DNA from: Rhabdothermincola salaria
GTDB lineage: Bacteria; Actinomycetota; Acidimicrobiia; Acidimicrobiales; Acidimicrobilacustridaceae
Direction of reading: 5' to 3'
DNA: 64,000 nt
Assembly (NCBI RefSeq): GCF_021246445.1
Contig: NZ_JAJQXW010000002.1
Location: 1 to 64,000 of the forward strand
Shown: positions 26,873 through 35,294 of the stretch, in pieces
Position numbering within the stretch: the stretch's first letter is position 1
Layout of the letters: each line of letters opens with the position of its first letter
Program-made: the position numbers and the translations under genes
The notes under the pieces: generated by a model
The model's input: only the letters and a program-made list of their open reading frames with translations
Told to the model about the DNA's origin: nothing
Databases searched by the model: none

Positions 26873-27259
26873 TCAGGGTTCGATCAGTGACTGGAGACGG
26901 GCAGCGATGTCGCCGACCTCGGAGCGACTCGTCGTCGCCCACATCACGAACTCGTACACGGCGACGTTGGGAACCCGGGTCGTGGTGACGCCGTTCAGTT
27001 CAAGGAACACCGCCGTCGCCAACCACCCGAGGCGCTTGTTCCCGTCGACCAGGGCGTGGTTCGCCAACAGCGACTGCAACAGTGCTGCGGCCTTGGACCA
27101 AAGGTCCGGGTACGCGTCCTGCCCCCCGACCGTCGCCTGAGGGCGGGCTGCGGCCGAGGCCAGCAGACCGGCGTCGCGAAGTGGGGCCGGCTCACCGAGC
27201 AGATCGACTGCCAGGCCCACCAGGTCGTCGACGTCGAGGTACTCGACCTCGTCGGTCAC
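26873..27259 (-). CDS. Doc-type (Fic fold) toxin of a type II toxin-antitoxin system
   Basis: The 128-residue protein carries the Doc/Fic motif as H68-A-L-V-D-G-N-K-R76 within NHALVDGNKRLGW. Doc enzymes phosphorylate EF-Tu and stop translation. Length and fold match death-on-curing toxins. Its GTG start overlaps the antitoxin stop by four bases (GTGA), which gives coupled expression with the antitoxin made first. Confidence 0.88.
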   Translation of the reverse strand: MTDEVEYLDVDDLVGLAVDLLGEPAPLRDAGLLASAAARPQATVGGQDAYPDLWSKAAALLQSLLANHALVDGNKRLGWLATAVFLELNGVTTTRVPNVAVYEFVMWATTSRSEVGDIAARLQSLIEP

Positions 27260-27453
27260 TGCCCGAGGCGGTCCAGGGCCTCGGCGTGAGCCGTGCGAAC
27301 CCGCGTGGACGCGGTCGCGACCCGCGCCCGGTGCTGTGACCGATCCACATACTCGCGAACCGCACGACGGGCCGCTTCCTGCATCGAGATCCCCTCGTGA
27401 CGCGCTTGCTCACGCAGCGCATCCTGCTCCTCGTCGGTCAGTCGCAGGGTCAT
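27256..27453 (-). CDS. Antitoxin partner of the Doc toxin (ribbon-helix-helix-like)
   Basis: This 65-residue protein begins MTLRLTDEEQDALREQARHE, a ribbon-helix-helix DNA-binding pattern. A helical tail rich in Arg, Ala and Glu follows and would wrap the toxin. It should neutralise Doc and repress its own operon. The ATG at 27453 gives the natural start of the RHH strand. Many Doc partners are Phd-fold, so this RHH pairing is worth noting but not unique. Confidence 0.75.
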   Translation of the reverse strand: MTLRLTDEEQDALREQARHEGISMQEAARRAVREYVDRSQHRARVATASTRVRTAHAEALDRLGQ

Positions 27454-27475
27454 GGGCACGGGCCCGATGGTATCA

Positions 27476-27486
27476 AAGTGACACTT
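27476..27486. promoter_or_regulatory. Candidate operator of the antitoxin-doc operon
   Basis: AAGTG-A-CACTT is a perfect inverted repeat 23 bases upstream of the antitoxin start, in an AT-richer patch that also contains a GATACC hexamer on the minus strand. It is a natural binding site for the RHH antitoxin. Confidence 0.45.
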
Positions 27487-27652
27487 CCCATGATGCGCCG
27501 TCGAGTGACGGTTCCGAGGGCAGCATCGGTGCAACCCGCTACCACCGACCATGGCGACGTGGCCATCGCTGGGCCGCGGTTGTTGCCCGCCAGTGGACCG
27601 ATCCTGTTCGCCGCCGACCGGCGAGCGGGAGCGGGCGCCCCGGCGGCGCTCT

Positions 27653-27671
27653 GGATGAAATATGCAAAGAT
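27653..27671 (+). promoter_or_regulatory. Recurrent AT-rich element and -10 upstream of the MaoC gene
   Basis: GGATGAAATATGCAA (27653-27667) matches elements at 40366, 44928 and 52227. AAAGAT (27666-27671) ends 6 bases before the GTG start and may be the -10 of a leaderless transcript. Confidence 0.45.
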
Positions 27672-27677
27672 GCCTCG

Positions 27678-28928
27678 GTGATCACCGACGACGGCATCGC
27701 CCAGCTCCGCCGGCGCATCGGGGTGCCCCGCCCGCACTCGGCACCGCCTCGCTACCTCAGCCCCAACAGCGACGCCTTCCGCCACGTGGCCCTGGCCTAC
27801 GGCGACGACAACCCTCTGTGGTGCGACCCCTCCTACGGCGCCTCCACCCGGTGGGGCGGCCCCATCGCCTCGCCCCACCTGGTGGGCGGCGACACCCTCA
27901 TCGGCGAGGACGAGGTCACCCGCCTCGAGGGCGACACCAGGGCCCTCATGAAGGGCGACCCCCTCGGCGGCGTGCACGCCTTCTACTCGGGCTCGCACCG
28001 GGAGTGGTGGAACCCACTGCTGCCGGACACCCGGGTCAGCCGCCGCAACGCCCTCGTCGGGGTCCACGACAAGGCCAGCGACTTCGCCGAGCGAGCGGTG
28101 CACGAGTGGTTCGCCGAGGTCTTCGGCGCGGTCGACGGCCCCATGCTCTCGGGCCAGTACCGGCTCATGATCCGCACCGAGCGCCAGAAGGCGCGCGAGC
28201 GCAAGGCCAACGACGACGTCGAGATCCGGCCCTACACCGACGACGAGATCGAGGCCATCGAAGAGGCCGTGGCCGGCGAACGCGACCGTCGTCGGGGCGC
28301 CGAACCCCGTTGGTGGGAGGAGGTCGAGGAGGGCGACGAGCTGCCCACCCTGGTCAAGGGCCCGCTGCGCATCACCGACATGGTGGTGTGGCACACCGGT
28401 GTGGGCATGGGGCTCTACGGCGTGTCGGGGCTACGCCAGAACGTCGACCACCACCGGCGCATGCCCCGGTTCTTCAAGCGCGACGAGCTCAACGTGCCCG
28501 ATGTGCAGCAACGCCTCCACTGGGATCCCGAGTGGGCCAAGCGGGCCGGCAACCCCACCTCCTACGACTACGGCCGGATGCGTGAGACCTGGCTCATCCA
28601 CCTGTGCACCGACTGGATGGGCGACGACGCCTGGCTCTGGAAGCTCGACTGCCAGTTCCGCAAGTTCAATTACGTGGGCGACACCCACTGGATGCGGGGC
28701 ACGGTCACCCGCAAGTACCTCGCCGAGGGCGACCGCCCTGCGGTCGACCTCGACGTGTGGGGTGAGAACCAGCGCGGCGAGACCACCACCCCCGGCCACG
28801 CCACCGTGCTGCTGCCCTCCCGTGAGCACGGCGAGGTGCGCCTGCCCGACCCTCCCGGCGGGGCCACCACCTGCCAGGAGACCCTCGACGCCCTGGCCGC
28901 CCGCTTCGCCGCCGACGAGCAGGCCTGA
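27678..28928 (+). CDS. MaoC/FAS1-like acyl dehydratase, two-domain
   Basis: The 416-residue protein has an N-terminal hot-dog-like domain (RYLSPNSDAFRHVALAYGDDNPLWCD, then GGPIASPHLVGGD) and a second region (about 250-410) with PTLVKGPLRITDMVVWHTGVG, as in MaoC-like dehydratases. It probably hydrates or dehydrates an acyl-CoA. A charged insert (about 175-215) separates the two halves. The GTG at 27678 is chosen for its adjacent -10 and because similarity begins there. It stands alone on the plus strand. Confidence 0.75.
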   Translation: MITDDGIAQLRRRIGVPRPHSAPPRYLSPNSDAFRHVALAYGDDNPLWCDPSYGASTRWGGPIASPHLVGGDTLIGEDEVTRLEGDTRALMKGDPLGGVHAFYSGSHREWWNPLLPDTRVSRRNALVGVHDKASDFAERAVHEWFAEVFGAVDGPMLSGQYRLMIRTERQKARERKANDDVEIRPYTDDEIEAIEEAVAGERDRRRGAEPRWWEEVEEGDELPTLVKGPLRITDMVVWHTGVGMGLYGVSGLRQNVDHHRRMPRFFKRDELNVPDVQQRLHWDPEWAKRAGNPTSYDYGRMRETWLIHLCTDWMGDDAWLWKLDCQFRKFNYVGDTHWMRGTVTRKYLAEGDRPAVDLDVWGENQRGETTTPGHATVLLPSREHGEVRLPDPPGGATTCQETLDALAARFAADEQA

Positions 28929-28969
28929 GGGGCGAGGCCCGACGGGCGAGGCGCGACGACGGGCGACCG

Positions 28970-30064
28970 CTAGAACGCGTGGCGGGGGAGGGTGAGCGGC
29001 AGGTCGAGCGAGCTCACCAGCCCGGGCTCGGCGTCGACCACCGCCGGGATGGCGTTGACGATCCGCATGGTGGTGGCCACCATGCCCTCGTCGCTGAACG
29101 TCTCCGGCGTGCCCACGGTGAGCTCGGCCTGCATCCCCGGATCGCCCTCGACGACGACCCGGTAGGTGCCGTCGCGATCCGCGGTGGGCCACTCGGGAGC
29201 CACATCGGCGGCCATGCGGTTGACGTGCTCGATGACGATGGCGTCGCGTCCGCCCACCACGCCGATGGTCTCGAAGCGCACCGCCCCCACCGTCCCGGCC
29301 TCGATGACCCCGCAGGCCACCTCGAGACGTCGGGGGGTGACGGCCCGCTCGTAGGTCTCGCGCACCTCGTCGAGCTCGACCCCCATGGCGGCCGCCACCA
29401 TGCGCACCGGTGGGCCCCAGGTGCCGGCCTGTGCACCCGGGGTGGCCATCAGCGGCGTGTGGTCGAGCGGCTGGCCGAACCCGAACACCTCGCGCATGGT
29501 GAACTCCACCGGGTAGCCGTGGTAGCCGAAGATCTCCTGGACGCGCACCGACTCCACCCGTCGGGACATGGTGAGCAGGGTGAGCACGAACTGGTCGCCG
29601 GCGAAGCCGGGTTCGATGCCCGACGCGTACAACGTGGCCCCGCCGGCGGCGGCTGCGTCCTCGAGCCGTCGACGCAATGCCGGCTGGTAGGCGGGCGGGA
29701 ACACCAGGCCGGCCGAGGTCACCGTGACCACGTCGATGCCGGCGGCCAAGAACCGTTCGTAGTCATCGGCGGCGGCGGCGTCGAGCCCCGGACCGCTGGC
29801 CGCGTAGCAGATGCAGTCGGGGGCCAGGCCCACCAGCGCCTCGGCGTCGCCCGTGGCGGTCACACCGATCGGCCCGATGCCGACCAGCTCGCCCGCATCC
29901 CGACCGTCCTTGTCCGCGGCGTGCACCCACACCCCGACGAGCTCGAGGTCGGGGCGGTCGGCGACGGCGGCGACGGCTCGGGCGCCCACGCCCCCGGTGC
30001 CCCACACCACCACCCGTAGCGGGCGGTCGGCGGTCATCTCGGTCGTGGCCTCGTGCGTGCTCAC
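28970..30064 (-). CDS. Dihydrodipicolinate-reductase-like NAD(P)-binding oxidoreductase
   Basis: The 364-residue protein has an N-terminal Rossmann fold (LRVVVWGTGGVGARAVAAV) and a C-terminal domain with EIFGYHGYPVEFTMREVFGFG. It resembles the DapB/2,4-diaminopentanoate dehydrogenase-like proteins common in actinobacterial lipid clusters. The substrate is unknown. The GTG at 30064 overlaps the stop of the upstream ligase by four bases and follows an AGGAGGGG site. It is the last gene of a three-gene operon (dehydrogenase, ligase, oxidoreductase). Confidence 0.72.
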   Translation of the reverse strand: MSTHEATTEMTADRPLRVVVWGTGGVGARAVAAVADRPDLELVGVWVHAADKDGRDAGELVGIGPIGVTATGDAEALVGLAPDCICYAASGPGLDAAAADDYERFLAAGIDVVTVTSAGLVFPPAYQPALRRRLEDAAAAGGATLYASGIEPGFAGDQFVLTLLTMSRRVESVRVQEIFGYHGYPVEFTMREVFGFGQPLDHTPLMATPGAQAGTWGPPVRMVAAAMGVELDEVRETYERAVTPRRLEVACGVIEAGTVGAVRFETIGVVGGRDAIVIEHVNRMAADVAPEWPTADRDGTYRVVVEGDPGMQAELTVGTPETFSDEGMVATTMRIVNAIPAVVDAEPGLVSSLDLPLTLPRHAF

Positions 30065-31416
30065 GGGGTCCCCTCCTGGTAGGTGGCGGCCAACTGTCGA
30101 CGCAGCACCTTGCCCACCTCGCTGCGGGGGAGCTCGTCGACCCAACGGACAGCGACCGGCACCTTGTAGGGCACCAGGTGCTCGCGGCAGTGGGCGACCA
30201 GCTCGTCGTCGCCGACCTGCTCGCCGACCACGAACGCCACCGGCACCTCGCCCAGGCGCTCGTCGGGCACCCCCACGACGGCCGCGTCGGCGATCTGGGG
30301 GTGCAGGCGCAGCACCTCCTCCACCGCATCGGGGAAGACCTTGTTGCCGCCCCGGTTGATGAGGTCGCTGGCCCGCCCCTCGATCCACACGAAGCCCTCG
30401 TCGTCGACCCGGGCCAGATCGCCGGTGTCGAGGAAGCCGTCGACGTCGCGGCGCTCGTCGAGGCCGACCGCGGCGTTGGGCGGCTTCACCCAGAGGTGGT
30501 CGTCGGCGTCGACGCGGATCTCGACGCCCGGCAGCGGGCGACCGGCGGCACCGACCTTCTCGGGGTGGGCCTTGGCATCGGCCGCGGTCCAGCCGACGAC
30601 CTCGCCCATCTCGGCCTGGCCGTAGCTGTTCAGCACGTGCACACCCTCGAACTTCGCCGCGAAGCGCCGGGCCTGCAGCGGCGAGAGCGGAGCGGTGATG
30701 GAGCGGACGTAGCGCAGCGGGGCGAGGTCGTCGACGTCGGAGTCGGTGAGCATCGACATCGCCGCCGGCGGGAGCACGGTGGAGCGGATCTGGAACCGAT
30801 CGACGAGCTCGGCGAAGGCGCCGGGTTCGAAGCGGTCCATGAGCACCAGGGCGGCGCCGGCCCGCAGACCGAACAGCGCGTTGTAGATGCCGGCGTTGAG
30901 AGCCATCGACACCGGGATGAGGTTGGGGGTGGGCGGCCGGTCGGAGGTTCGGCCGGCGCGCAGCGGACCCAGCACGCGGTCGAGCAGCTCGAGGTAGGCC
31001 TCGTGGGTGTGCAGGATCGGCTTGGGCCGACCGGTCGTACCGGAGGTCCACACCACGAAGGCCACGCCCGGATCGAAGCGTCGGGGCTCGCCGTCGAGCA
31101 CCGTGCTGCCCGATTCGGTGACCAGCAGGGCGGGGCGGGTCTCGGCCACCACGGCGTCGACCTCGCGGCGGGGCAGGCGGGGGTTCACCGGGACGTACAC
31201 CCCACCGGCTGCCCACACCGCGGCCATCGTGCACACCAGCTCGGGACCGTTGGGCAACATCACCGCCACGCCCTGACCGGGTTCGATGGCCAGCTCGGCG
31301 GCCAGCTCCCGGACCCGGGCCCGGGCCTCCCCCGCGCTCGTCGAGGTGGTGACGGTGTGCAGGAGCCCTTCGTCGTCGGCGAATGGGTGCTCGAGCAACA
31401 GATCGGCCAGGTTCAC
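30061..31416 (-). CDS. Acyl-CoA ligase (class I adenylate-forming), short form
   Basis: The 451-residue enzyme has the P-loop VVWTSGTTGRPKPILHTH, the NSYGQAEMGE motif, LDTGDLARVDDEGF, a hinge GRASDLINRGGNKV and the catalytic Lys in SEVGKVLRRQL. It is about 50-80 residues shorter than typical ligases because the N-terminal region is reduced. GGAGGA lies 7 bases before the GTG at 31416. Neighbouring acyl-CoA dehydrogenase and reductase genes place it at the activation step of a lipid pathway. Confidence 0.85.
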   Translation of the reverse strand: MNLADLLLEHPFADDEGLLHTVTTSTSAGEARARVRELAAELAIEPGQGVAVMLPNGPELVCTMAAVWAAGGVYVPVNPRLPRREVDAVVAETRPALLVTESGSTVLDGEPRRFDPGVAFVVWTSGTTGRPKPILHTHEAYLELLDRVLGPLRAGRTSDRPPTPNLIPVSMALNAGIYNALFGLRAGAALVLMDRFEPGAFAELVDRFQIRSTVLPPAAMSMLTDSDVDDLAPLRYVRSITAPLSPLQARRFAAKFEGVHVLNSYGQAEMGEVVGWTAADAKAHPEKVGAAGRPLPGVEIRVDADDHLWVKPPNAAVGLDERRDVDGFLDTGDLARVDDEGFVWIEGRASDLINRGGNKVFPDAVEEVLRLHPQIADAAVVGVPDERLGEVPVAFVVGEQVGDDELVAHCREHLVPYKVPVAVRWVDELPRSEVGKVLRRQLAATYQEGTP

Positions 31417-31463
31417 CAGCACCTCCTCCGTGCGGGCGCGCGGCGCCGCCCCGGGTCGTGGCT

Positions 31464-33617
31464 TCAGCGGATGAGGGGGTCTCGGGGCAGGCCGAGGATG
31501 CGCTCGCCGATCTGGTTCCGCTTGATCTCGGAGGTGCCGCCGGCGATGGACATGGCCCGGTGCATCAGCGACACGTTGGCGGCGATGGAACCGGGCCCGT
31601 CGAGGAACGTGCCCTCCGGGCCGGCGAGGGCCTGGAGGACGGCGGCCGCCTCGTGGGCGTTCTCGGTGAGCACCAGCTTGGTCACCGCCCCCTCCGGGCC
31701 CGGCGCCCCACCGGCCACGGCCCGCTGGGCCCGGCGCACGTTCATGGTGGCGATGGACTGGGCGTCGGCGACGTAGCGCCCCACCCGGCCGGCGCCCCCG
31801 GCCAGGAGGTGAGGCGCTTCGTCGAGCGCGGCGATGAGCAGCTCGCCCGGGATGTTCATGGCGCCCTGGCCGTCGCCGAGGCTCACGCTCTCGTTGCCCA
31901 GCGTGGCCCGGGCCACGGTCCAGCCGTCGTCGACCTGGCCGACCACGTCGTCGTCGGGCACGAACACGTCGTCGAAGAAGACCTCGTTGAACTCGGACCC
32001 GCCGCTCGGCATGCGCAACGGACGGATCTCGACGCCGGACGACTCGAGGTCGATCACCATGGTGGTGATGCCGCTGTGCTTGGCCACGTCGGGGTTGGTG
32101 CGCACGGTGGCCAGGCCCCAGCGGGCCACGTGGGCCCCGCTGGTCCAGACCTTCTGGCCGTTGATCAGCCAGCCACCGTCGACCCGGGTGGCCTTGGTCT
32201 TCACGCCGGCGGCGTCGGAGCCCGCATCGGGCTCGGAGAAGAGCTGGCACCAGATCAGCTCCTGGTCGAGCGCCGGGCGCACCCAGCGGGCGATCTGGTC
32301 CTCGGTGGCGTGCTGGATGAGCGTGAGGATGACCCAGCCGGTGATGCTGTACGAGGGCTTCTTGACCCCGGCGGCGGCGAACTCCTCTTCGATGACGAGC
32401 TGCTCGACGGGCCCGGCCCCGCGGCCCCACGGGGTGGGCCAGTGAGGCACGGCGTACCCCTTGTCGACCATGACCTTGGTGCGAGCGGCGTCGTCGAGGT
32501 CGGCGACCTCGGCGACGAAGGCGCGCACCTCGTCGCGGATGGCTTCGGCCTCGGGCGGGAGCTCGACCGAGCGGGCCAGGCGGACCCCGGCCCGGTGCAG
32601 GTCGGTGACGTCGCGGGCGGCGGCCTCGGCGTCGACGACCGCGGCGATGGCCAGCGCCCGGCGCAGGTAGAGGTGGGCGTCGTGCTCCCAGGTGAACCCG
32701 ATGCCGCCGTGCACCTGGATGTCGAGGTTGGCGGTGAGGTCGGCCGCGGGGACGGCCGAGGCGGCGGCCATGGCCGCCGCGTAGCTGCGGTCGTCGCCGG
32801 TGGAGCCGCCGACCCGGGCGGCCTCCCACACCAGCGAGCGGGCCTTCTCGGCGGCCACGAACATGTTGGCGCAGTGGTGCTTGACCGCCTGGAAGGTGGC
32901 GATGGGCCGGCCGAACTGCTGACGCTCCTTGGCGTAGGCGGCGGCCAGATCGGTGCAGGCCCCGGCCACCCCGGCGGCCTCGGCGGCGAGCAGGATGCGG
33001 GCCAGGTCGCGCAGCACCCGGGCCCCGCCGGCGAGGACGTCGACCGGGGCGCCGTCGAGGACCACCCGCGCGGACCGGCGGGCAGGATCGAGGTTGGGCG
33101 GGACCGTGACGGTGACGCCGTCGACGCTCGCGTCGAGCACGACCACGTCGTCGCCGGCGGTGAGCACCAGGAGATCGGCGAGGCCCGCACCGAGGGCGAC
33201 GGCGGAACCGAACGCCTTGCCGTCGGACACGTCGATCTCACCCTCGAGGGCGATGCCGGCCACGACGGAGCCGTCGGCCAGGCCGGGCAGCAGCCGGGCC
33301 ACCATGTCGTCGGGGGCCACCTCGGCGAGCGTGGCGCTGGCCACCACGGTCGGCACGAAGGGGCCGGGGGCCACGACCCGACCGAGCTGTTCGACCACGA
33401 CCGCCAGCTCGAGCAGACCGAAGCCGGACCCGCCGTGGGCCTCGGGGAGGTGCAGGCCCAGCCATCCGAGCTCGGCGAGAGCGGACCAGAACGGCGGGAG
33501 CTCTTCGGTGTCGGACTCCAACAGCTGTCGGGCCGCGCCGAGCGCGTCGTGCTTGGTGACGACATCGGCGGCGACCTCGGCCAGGGCGATGTGGTCCTCG
33601 GTCAGGGCGATGGACAT
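31464..33617 (-). CDS. Fused two-domain acyl-CoA dehydrogenase, FadE34-like
   Basis: The 717-residue protein joins two acyl-CoA dehydrogenase units that are separate proteins elsewhere. The N-terminal unit (about 1-340) contains YAKERQQFGRPIATFQAVKH and VHGGIGFTWEHDAHLY. The C-terminal unit (about 350-717) contains [17 protein letters not shown] and GGTSEIKRNQIGERILGLPR. Length and order match mycobacterial FadE34, an FAD enzyme that dehydrogenates a steroid side-chain acyl-CoA. The steroid assignment is inference. A palindromic site lies just upstream. Confidence 0.85.
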   Translation of the reverse strand: MSIALTEDHIALAEVAADVVTKHDALGAARQLLESDTEELPPFWSALAELGWLGLHLPEAHGGSGFGLLELAVVVEQLGRVVAPGPFVPTVVASATLAEVAPDDMVARLLPGLADGSVVAGIALEGEIDVSDGKAFGSAVALGAGLADLLVLTAGDDVVVLDASVDGVTVTVPPNLDPARRSARVVLDGAPVDVLAGGARVLRDLARILLAAEAAGVAGACTDLAAAYAKERQQFGRPIATFQAVKHHCANMFVAAEKARSLVWEAARVGGSTGDDRSYAAAMAAASAVPAADLTANLDIQVHGGIGFTWEHDAHLYLRRALAIAAVVDAEAAARDVTDLHRAGVRLARSVELPPEAEAIRDEVRAFVAEVADLDDAARTKVMVDKGYAVPHWPTPWGRGAGPVEQLVIEEEFAAAGVKKPSYSITGWVILTLIQHATEDQIARWVRPALDQELIWCQLFSEPDAGSDAAGVKTKATRVDGGWLINGQKVWTSGAHVARWGLATVRTNPDVAKHSGITTMVIDLESSGVEIRPLRMPSGGSEFNEVFFDDVFVPDDDVVGQVDDGWTVARATLGNESVSLGDGQGAMNIPGELLIAALDEAPHLLAGGAGRVGRYVADAQSIATMNVRRAQRAVAGGAPGPEGAVTKLVLTENAHEAAAVLQALAGPEGTFLDGPGSIAANVSLMHRAMSIAGGTSEIKRNQIGERILGLPRDPLIR

Positions 33618-33627
33618 GGTTGCGACC

Positions 33628-33639
33628 TCGAGTACTCGA
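33628..33639. promoter_or_regulatory. Palindrome immediately upstream of the fused dehydrogenase gene
   Basis: TCGAGTACTCGA is a perfect 12-bp palindrome starting 11 bases before the ATG at 33617. Its place near the start fits a repressor operator, for example a TetR-type site. Confidence 0.4.
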
Positions 33640-33868
33640 ACGGAGCGGTGGCGGGCGAGCCCATGATGGGCCGACGAGCGAGCGGGGCGCCCGGCGAGAG
33701 CCGGATTTCCCCGGTGGTGGATGATCGGTGCTCGGCTGCGGAGGTGGCCGGCCGCCGTGCGTGCCGTCGACCGCCAGCCGACGCGGAGCCGGCGGACCCC
33801 GATGGTCGGCCGTCGAAGTATAAAACATACGACGGTGCCATGAGCGGCCGCAGCCTCTCGCCCGACGC
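33640..33868. other. Gap with an AT-rich dyad
   Basis: No gene is supported. Near 33817-33829 the AT-rich GTATAAAACATAC is a GTAT/ATAC dyad with a 5-base centre, unlike the GC-rich surroundings. It may be a regulator site for the minus-strand dehydrogenase operon. Confidence 0.4.
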
Positions 33869-33905
33869 GCCAGGGCCGTCGGTCGAGACGACCGACGGCC
33901 CTGGC
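33869..33905 (-). terminator. Terminator of the amidohydrolase gene
   Basis: Arms 33869-33885 and 33889-33905 form a perfect 17-bp stem with a 3-base loop, 25 bases beyond the stop of the minus-strand gene. No T-tract follows. Confidence 0.7.
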
Positions 33906-33930
33906 CTCGAGCGGGAACCGGGTGGGTGGA

Positions 33931-35115
33931 TCAGGCCGGGCGGCGCTGCACCAGGCTCTTGCAGTTGTCGTACATGATGAGGCGCTGCTCGTCCTCGGGG
34001 TACCCGGCCTCGGTGAGGTCGTCGGTGAAGGAGTGCGGATCGGCCAGGCCCTCGGTGTGGGGCCAGTCCGAGCCCAACAGCAGGTGGTCCGAGCCCATGA
34101 TGCCGCGCAGCGCGGCGAGGTCGTTCTCGTAGAACGGCGACACCCACACGTTGCGCTTGAAGACCTCTCGGGGGTCCTCGGCGAAGGCCTTGGGGGTCTG
34201 GCTGTAGAGCTTGCCCAGGCGCTTGAGCAGCGGCGCCACCCAGTCGGCACCGGTCTCGATGGTGGCGAAGCGGATGTGGGGGAAGCGCCCCATGAGGCCG
34301 TGCAGGATGAGGGCGGCGAAGGTGTCGGCCACGGCGTCGTGCGACAGCGCGGCGCGCAGGGGCTCGAAGCGGTGGGCCTCCATCTCGGCGCCCTCGCCCC
34401 ACATGGTGATGAGGTCCATGTAGGCGTTGCCGCCGCCGTGGTAGGCGACGGTGACACCCGACTCCTGCACCTTGGCCCAGAACGGGTCGAAGCGGGGGTC
34501 GGCCGGGCTCTTCATGCCCTCGGCGGTGAGCACCGGACCGGTCTGCAGCAGGATCACGCGAGCGTCGCGCTCGAGCACCCACTCGAGCTGCTCGATGGCG
34601 TTGTCGACGTCGGACAGCGTGAGGTAGGGCACGGCGAAGATGCGCTCTTCGTAGGCGAAACCCCAGTCCTCGTCCATCCACTTGTTGAAGGCGCGGAACG
34701 CGGCCCGGGCGGCCGGCAGGTCATCGCGCAGGGCCATCTCCATGCCGACGCCCAGCGTGGGGAAGAACAGGGCCCCTTCGATGCCCAGCTGATCCATGGT
34801 CTTGAGCCGGATCTCGCGGTCGCGGTAGGCGGGATCGCACGGCTCGAGCTCGCCGAAGAGGTCCTTGACGCTGTCGCCCTTGGGGTTGTTGCCCCGGAAG
34901 TACTGCTCGAGGCTGCCCGGCGCGCTGAGGCGGTCGAAGGTGGGGTTGGGGATGAACCGGTTGATCTTGCCGCCGACGAGCAGCATCTGGCGGCCGTTGA
35001 CCTCGGCCCACTGCATGGCCCGCTTGGCGTACTCCGGCTCGATGTGGCGGGTGAAGGCGTCGAGCGCCTCGTAGTAGTGGTTGTCGGCGTCGAACACGCG
35101 CATCTCGTCGGACAT
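33931..35115 (-). CDS. Amidohydrolase family 2 protein
   Basis: The 394-residue TIM-barrel protein has an N-terminal metal-site strand FDADNHYYE (D-x-D-x-H rather than the usual H-x-H), a middle YHGGGNAYMD strand and a C-terminal GSDWPHTEGL motif. This family includes decarboxylases and hydrolases such as ACMSD. Related copies lie at 50967 and 62979. The reaction is unknown; it may hydrolyse or decarboxylate a catabolic intermediate. The ATG at 35115 is used; an ATG four codons on is possible. Confidence 0.8.
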   Translation of the reverse strand: MSDEMRVFDADNHYYEALDAFTRHIEPEYAKRAMQWAEVNGRQMLLVGGKINRFIPNPTFDRLSAPGSLEQYFRGNNPKGDSVKDLFGELEPCDPAYRDREIRLKTMDQLGIEGALFFPTLGVGMEMALRDDLPAARAAFRAFNKWMDEDWGFAYEERIFAVPYLTLSDVDNAIEQLEWVLERDARVILLQTGPVLTAEGMKSPADPRFDPFWAKVQESGVTVAYHGGGNAYMDLITMWGEGAEMEAHRFEPLRAALSHDAVADTFAALILHGLMGRFPHIRFATIETGADWVAPLLKRLGKLYSQTPKAFAEDPREVFKRNVWVSPFYENDLAALRGIMGSDHLLLGSDWPHTEGLADPHSFTDDLTEAGYPEDEQRLIMYDNCKSLVQRRPA

Positions 35116-35171
35116 CTGGTGGTCCCCTCTCCCCGGCCGGACTCTGGATCCCCGGCGCTGACTGAACTCTG

Positions 35172-35200
35172 ATTCTAGTCCAGGAGGGCCGGACGACCAA
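35172..35200 (-). promoter_or_regulatory. Predicted promoter of the amidohydrolase gene
   Basis: On the minus strand TTGGTC (35200-35195) and TAGAAT (35177-35172) are separated by 17 bases. The -10 lies 56 bases before the ATG, so this gene has a leader, unlike the leaderless genes of the window. Confidence 0.5.
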
Positions 35201-35294
35201 CGCCCGCCGGGGTTTCTCCTGCGGTCGGACGCCGCCGTACCCTTCGGGGGCAGCGCGTGACCGGGCGCGCCGCACCGTCCACCGGGGGGACACC

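Larger units (their letters stand above)
26356..26878. repeat. 14-bp direct repeats flanking the hypothetical gene and PIN remnant
   Basis: GTGGCAGCTCAGGG occurs at 26356-26369 and again at 26865-26878. The second copy overlaps the 3' end of the doc gene. The enclosed segment of about 495 bases looks like an inserted or rearranged unit. Confidence 0.7.
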
